This document shows positions 60,317 through 64,000 of a stretch of 64,000 nt of DNA, piece after piece. The translations under genes and the position numbers were made by a program. Within the stretch, counting starts at the first letter, position 1. The number at the start of each line of letters is the position of its first letter. Source of the DNA: Paenibacillus sp. RC67 (GTDB lineage: Bacteria; Bacillota; Bacilli; Paenibacillales; NBRC-103111); the NCBI RefSeq assembly GCF_030020805.1, contig NZ_CP125098.1:5913501-5977500 (forward strand), given 5' to 3'. The notes under the pieces were generated by a model, which did no database searches, had not been told where the DNA came from, and worked only from the letters and a program-made list of their open reading frames with translations.

Positions 60317-61906
60317 TTATACCCCTTGTACAGCTCCCGCTTTCACTTCCGCTCCATACAGGATTGACTCCTTAACGGGTGCCGGTGACATATTCAGGCA
60401 GCGGATCTGCTCAGAGCTTGCGCCCGTTACATGCAGGAAGATATCGCTCTCTGTCTTTGCGTTGACTTCCTCTAGCAAAATATTTTGACTGTTATGGATA
60501 CGCACAACAGGCCCGTTCTCCGGTAAGACGGTAATTCCACGCAACGAGATGTTTTCCGCATTTGTACACTCGATTGCCTGCTTTGCTTCGATGGAAACCC
60601 GATTCAAGTGGATAGAGCGAATCGGCATCTCTGGTAACCCTTTCAGCTGAATGCCAGTCTCGGCACCTGCACAAACCGTATCCTCAATGAAAATGTCGCG
60701 GAATTGCGGCGTACCTTCATTGATCTCTGCCAGTGCATCCGGATCTCCCTTCACTTCATAGTACATGTTGAAGGTGATGGCTTCGCGAGCGATGTCTTTC
60801 ATCCGAATATTGCGAATATATATTTGCTCCACGATCCCTCCACGGCCACGGGTGCTCTTGAACCTTAGGCCGACGTCCGTGCCGATGAACGTGCAGTTCG
60901 AGACGAGCAAATTGCGTACGCCGCCCGACATCTCGCTGCCGATAACGAATCCGCCATGACCATGATATACGGTGCAGTCACGCACCACGACATATTCGCA
61001 GGGCTTGCCGAGCTTGCGACCTTCTTCGTTCTTGCCCGATTTGATGCAAATTGCATCGTCGCCAACATCAAATACCGAATCGCTAACTACCGCATAACGA
61101 CACGATTCCAGATCAAGCCCGTCGCCATTTTGCGAATACCATGGATTGCGTACTGTAATGTTGCGAATCGTGATATGTTCACTTACCCAAGGATGCAGAC
61201 ACCAGCTGGGCGAATTCTGAAACGTCGGTCCGTCGAGCATGATCCGACTGCAATTGCGTAAGCTGAGCAGCACCGGACGCAGGTAAGATCTCACCGGCTC
61301 GTAATCCTCAATAGCCGCCGAACTCTGTTTACGCAGCGCCTCGACCACTGCAGCACCGTTCATCGCAGCTTCCGTTGGCCACCAAATCTCGCCTTCCTCA
61401 TCCACTGCTCCACCAGAGCCAATTAATTTCTTCCATTGAAGCTCCGTCATCTTGAATCGTTTGACTGGACGCCAAGCATCTCCCGACCCGTCAAAAACCC
61501 CATTCCCGGTAATCGCAATATCCTCCAGCTGCTCCCCATATATAGGAGACACGCAGCGAACCGACGATAGCCCTTCAAAGTTCGATTCAATCAATGGATA
61601 ATCAGAATAGTTGGCGCTGAAACGAATGACAGCACCGTGCTCCGTATGTAAACGAATGCGGCTTTTCAGCATAATCGGACCTGTTAGCCATACTCCAGAA
61701 GGGATAACAACCGTTCCCCCACCTGCTTCGGCACAAGCTTCAATCGCCCGAGCAATCGCTTCTGTATTCATTGTAATTCCATCGCCGCAGGCTCCAAAAT
61801 CGGTAATGGTTACGCTTCGTTCAGGTATATTCGGAAGCGCAATTTCAGGCATGTCAAACGGCGCTTTAACCTCACTGCCAACGGCTGAACTTGCAGACTT
61901 ATTCAA
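60317..61906 (-). CDS. GH28 polygalacturonase-like, cytoplasmic
   Basis: 529 residues with no signal peptide. Right-handed beta-helix: ITDFGACGDGITMNTEAIAR, GGGTVVIPSGVWLTGPIMLK, SQNGDGLDLESC (N-x-D), VGDDAICIKSG (D-D) and YHGHGGFVIGSEM (H-G), the GH28 catalytic positions. Cytoplasmic exo-type enzymes act on imported oligogalacturonides or related uronides. The start MNKSASSAVGSEV has AGGAGGATAC upstream. Next to TIM-barrel epimerase. Confidence 0.88.
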   Translation of the reverse strand: MNKSASSAVGSEVKAPFDMPEIALPNIPERSVTITDFGACGDGITMNTEAIARAIEACAEAGGGTVVIPSGVWLTGPIMLKSRIRLHTEHGAVIRFSANYSDYPLIESNFEGLSSVRCVSPIYGEQLEDIAITGNGVFDGSGDAWRPVKRFKMTELQWKKLIGSGGAVDEEGEIWWPTEAAMNGAAVVEALRKQSSAAIEDYEPVRSYLRPVLLSLRNCSRIMLDGPTFQNSPSWCLHPWVSEHITIRNITVRNPWYSQNGDGLDLESCRYAVVSDSVFDVGDDAICIKSGKNEEGRKLGKPCEYVVVRDCTVYHGHGGFVIGSEMSGGVRNLLVSNCTFIGTDVGLRFKSTRGRGGIVEQIYIRNIRMKDIAREAITFNMYYEVKGDPDALAEINEGTPQFRDIFIEDTVCAGAETGIQLKGLPEMPIRSIHLNRVSIEAKQAIECTNAENISLRGITVLPENGPVVRIHNSQNILLEEVNAKTESDIFLHVTGASSEQIRCLNMSPAPVKESILYGAEVKAGAVQGV

Positions 61907-62143
61907 TGAAGTATCCTCCTAAGAAAAGTAATCAGTAACGGTAGTGCCTCGTTACATTCCGGTCTATCATAGCAACGGATATCTCTAACGACAATAATCT
62001 TTATCTCAGGATTTAAACAAAATAGAGTTAAAAACATCCTGATAAATCGCATTATTCCCACATATCTCCTAGTATTTCAAGGAAATCGGTCCCATGGTGT
62101 AGAAATGATATCCATCCTGAAAATGAAGAGGAGAGGAAATGAG

Positions 62144-62617
62144 TTGGAGCTAATCCTTGCGTTACTGTTATCTTTTTCTACTATTTACGGAGAACATCAC
62201 AAGCCTTACGTTACTACCGGCCCTTCCATGGAGCCTAACTATTATCAGGATCAAAGAATTACGGTCGACCCTGTTTACTACAAGGACCATTCCTTTCATC
62301 GTGGTGATGTCATTGTTTTTCAAGCGGCTAAAGACAAAATCTATATTAAGCGGGTGATCGCTCTGCCTGGAGAAAGGGTGCGGATCGAAGGCGATAACGT
62401 ATACATTGATGGTCAACCTCTTTATGAGCCTTATCTTCAATCCGCTTTGCAGGACGCTGCCAAAAAGAAAGTTCCTTATAATTATAGAAACATGAAAGAA
62501 ATGACTGTTCCCGAACATGCTGTTTTCGTTCTGGGAGATAATCGTTCCAACAGCAGCGACAGCAGGGATATCGGCCCTGTCTCCATCGAGCGGATTCTCG
62601 GCAAGGTCAACGATTAG
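62144..62617 (+). CDS. Signal peptidase I (short form)
   Basis: About 157 residues from TTG (GAGAGGA 6 nt upstream); an ATG at 62105 would add 13 residues but has a weaker site. A short membrane anchor (LELILALLLSFSTIYG) is followed by the catalytic Ser (S28) in TTGPSMEPN, the Lys (K69) in IYIKRVIALPGE, and GDNRSNSSDSRDIGPV. Removes signal peptides from secreted proteins; a minor paralogue, since such genomes have several. Confidence 0.85.
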   Translation: MELILALLLSFSTIYGEHHKPYVTTGPSMEPNYYQDQRITVDPVYYKDHSFHRGDVIVFQAAKDKIYIKRVIALPGERVRIEGDNVYIDGQPLYEPYLQSALQDAAKKKVPYNYRNMKEMTVPEHAVFVLGDNRSNSSDSRDIGPVSIERILGKVND

Positions 62618-62624
62618 CGCTTAT

Positions 62625-63410
62625 CTAACTAAGCCGTTCGTGATGCGTGTATACATTGAAAGAATCGCCGCGGATGAATCCAACCACTGTAATCCCCAAA
62701 TCATGAGCCAACTGAAGAGCAAGCTGCGTCGGGGCGGATTTGGATAATACGATGCCTACTCCGATTTTGGCTGTCTTGAGCAGCACCTCGGACGAGACGC
62801 GTCCGCTGAACACCAACACTTTGCCCTTTAAGGGAATTCGGTGCTGCAAGCAGTGACCGTAAATTTTATCCAAGGCATTATGCCGCCCGATATCCGAGCG
62901 GACGATCTGCAGCTCCTCTGTGCTGGCAAGCGCTGCGTTATGAACACCACCGGTATTGCGGAAATCGGACGAGCACTGCTGAAGTTCACGCATTAATTCC
63001 AAGCATTGCTCCGCTGTGATGGTCATTCGGGATGTAATGGTTTTGGCGGTTCTTGCATCGTTATGGAAATAGAACTGGCGGCTTTTGCCGCAGCAGGAGC
63101 CGATAAATCGTTTATTGTACCAATCTTTGCCCGTATTTTGCGCCGCGGTCAGCTCCACATCGGCGTAGCCGCGGTCCGGGTCCAGGGACAGCTTGCGAAT
63201 TTCCTCCATGGAGCGGATCATCCCTTCGGAAGCAAGGAATCCGACGACCATATTCTCCAAGTCGGACGGAGAGCAGACGATGGTCGCGAATTCCTCGCCG
63301 TCCACCCTGATTGTTAACGGAAACTCAGAAGCCACCTCGTCCTCCCGTTCCTGAAGCCGCCCTCCTTCGTACTTCACGATTGTCCATGCCGCTGTCACCG
63401 ATTTGTCCAT
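62625..63410 (-). CDS. fdhD: Formate dehydrogenase accessory sulfurtransferase
   Basis: 261 residues. IGSCCGKS carries the persulfide cysteine pair, with LTIRVDGEEFATIVCSPSD, SDFRNTGGVHNAALA, SDIGRHNALDKIYGH and GRVSSEVLLKTAKIG. Transfers sulfur to the molybdenum-bis-MGD cofactor. It starts 6 nt after the oxidoreductase gene (same strand), so operon. Neighbour supports formate dehydrogenase-type maturation. Confidence 0.93.
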   Translation of the reverse strand: MDKSVTAAWTIVKYEGGRLQEREDEVASEFPLTIRVDGEEFATIVCSPSDLENMVVGFLASEGMIRSMEEIRKLSLDPDRGYADVELTAAQNTGKDWYNKRFIGSCCGKSRQFYFHNDARTAKTITSRMTITAEQCLELMRELQQCSSDFRNTGGVHNAALASTEELQIVRSDIGRHNALDKIYGHCLQHRIPLKGKVLVFSGRVSSEVLLKTAKIGVGIVLSKSAPTQLALQLAHDLGITVVGFIRGDSFNVYTHHERLS

Positions 63411-63416
63411 GCTCCG

Positions 63417-64000
63417 TCACTCCATTTCCGTCTCAAGCTCCGCAATCCTTCTCTCCACATACCTTGTATCCTTGAAGGCATGGTAGGTCTCCGCCTTCTC
63501 AACTACAGCCGCAATGTTATATTCCGGTATGCCCGCATGCGGCTCGTATACCCCTTTAGGGATCAGGCTGTTGCCCTCCGGCCAATGCACCTCAATATTG
63601 CCGCGCCGGATCGCAACCGGCTTGCATCGTCCGTGCAGCAGCCCGTAACGGTTGTAGACAACGATTGCGTCTCCGGCCTTAAGACCAAGACAGGTTGCAT
63701 CCTCGCCATGCATAAGAACATCGTAACGATCCGCATCATTGAATGGATCCTTCTCGCTGTAAATCATCGAATTGAATTGCTTCCCTCGACGCGTCGTTAC
63801 CATGAAATGCCCCTCAGGCTTGCGCAGCTCCGGCAGCTCAATCGGGATCAGCTGGCCGCGGCCATCCGGTGTCGGGCAGACGCCGTCCTCACACAGCCAG
63901 GCTCCGCCCCACTGAAACACATCTCCGCGTTTCACCAAGTGCTGGACCCCGTCGTAATAGGGTACCGCCTTCGCTATTTCTTCGCGGATTTGCTGTGCGC
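63417..64000 (-). CDS. FdhF/YdeP-type molybdopterin oxidoreductase, C-terminal part
   Basis: The frame is open to the window edge (about 194 residues visible, ending in AELETEME). The visible part is the C-terminal molybdopterin-dinucleotide-binding domain: FMVTTRRGKQFNSMIYSEKD, DVLMHGEDATCLGLKAGDAI, VVYNRYGLLHGRCKPVAIRRGN and PEYNIAAVVEKAE. The family resembles formate dehydrogenase alpha subunits or FdhF/YdeP oxidoreductases; the N-terminal Fe-S and Cys/Sec parts are outside the window. Followed by fdhD. Confidence 0.85.
   Translation of the reverse strand, partial: AQQIREEIAKAVPYYDGVQHLVKRGDVFQWGGAWLCEDGVCPTPDGRGQLIPIELPELRKPEGHFMVTTRRGKQFNSMIYSEKDPFNDADRYDVLMHGEDATCLGLKAGDAIVVYNRYGLLHGRCKPVAIRRGNIEVHWPEGNSLIPKGVYEPHAGIPEYNIAAVVEKAETYHAFKDTRYVERRIAELETEME

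Noticed and set aside
1..64000. CRISPR arrays, tRNA or rRNA genes, transposases, prophage genes
   Set aside because: Reading through the window I saw no repeat-spacer arrays, no cloverleaf-like sequences and no integrase or transposase motifs.

Overview
The window looks like a chromosomal segment of a spore-forming Bacillota, most likely Paenibacillus or a close relative. The evidence is AGGAGG-type ribosome sites, frequent GTG and TTG starts, YtxH/DUF948 and YhbD/bactofilin pairs, copper-amine-oxidase-type 'stalk' domains, large hybrid sensor kinases and many intracellular glycan enzymes. No rRNA, tRNA, phage, transposase or CRISPR array was seen. Species assignment is inference.

Layout. 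0-5.7 kb: MFS transporter fragment, a phytase-like remnant, YuzB-like and HesB-like proteins, threonine synthase divergent from a LysR regulator, an HxlR regulator and an AI-2E family permease. 5.8-9.7 kb: a secreted stalk-domain protein, M14 peptidase, glutamate racemase and a polysaccharide deacetylase lipoprotein. 9.7-16.5 kb: decayed gene remnants, then sugar genes: GH4 alpha-galactosidase, BdbC/DsbB, AraC regulator, and a glucose dehydrogenase/GH15 glucoamylase operon.

17.1-24.2 kb is the most unusual part. It is an AT-rich block holding an XRE regulator with a LytTR-like C-terminal domain, five tandem paralogous six-helix membrane proteins of about 215 aa (one clearly broken, one frameshifted), an AgrB-type processing protease, and a 40-residue AgrD-like autoinducer precursor whose predicted ring residue is Ser instead of Cys. 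A GGDEF-EAL protein with an N-terminal LytTR-like domain follows. No GHKL histidine kinase and no AgrA-type receiver is present. My reading is an Agr-type quorum-sensing locus in which kinase-less membrane proteins and LytTR proteins replace AgrC/AgrA, possibly linked to c-di-GMP.

24.2-28.7 kb: phosphodiester glycosidase, YtxH/DUF948 stress proteins and a selD-mnmH selenouridine operon with mnmH frameshifted. 28.8-34.4 kb: an uncharacterised OPT transporter-DUF917-DUF1177-AroM-M29 peptidase cluster, split by a long inverted repeat. 34.6-43.4 kb: KDPG aldolase, YhbD/bactofilin, DUF2339, SufR-type regulator, HepT-like protein with a 35-aa membrane peptide, part of a thiamine set (thiD, tenI, thiO) and a TPR protein. 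43.6-50.7 kb: azoreductase, small proteins, and an IclR-FAH-aldehyde dehydrogenase operon that fits the last steps of oxidative (Weimberg-like) sugar-acid breakdown. 50.8-59.2 kb: a TIM-barrel isomerase and signalling genes (5TM-PAS-GGDEF-EAL, LuxR-type HTH, PhoB-type response regulator, 1284-aa hybrid kinase). 59.4-64 kb: TIM-barrel isomerase, intracellular GH28, signal peptidase I, FdhD and a truncated FdhF/YdeP oxidoreductase.

All functions are read from the sequence by eye. No database search was run. Two single-base frameshifts (18.9 kb and 26.8 kb) could be real mutations or assembly errors.
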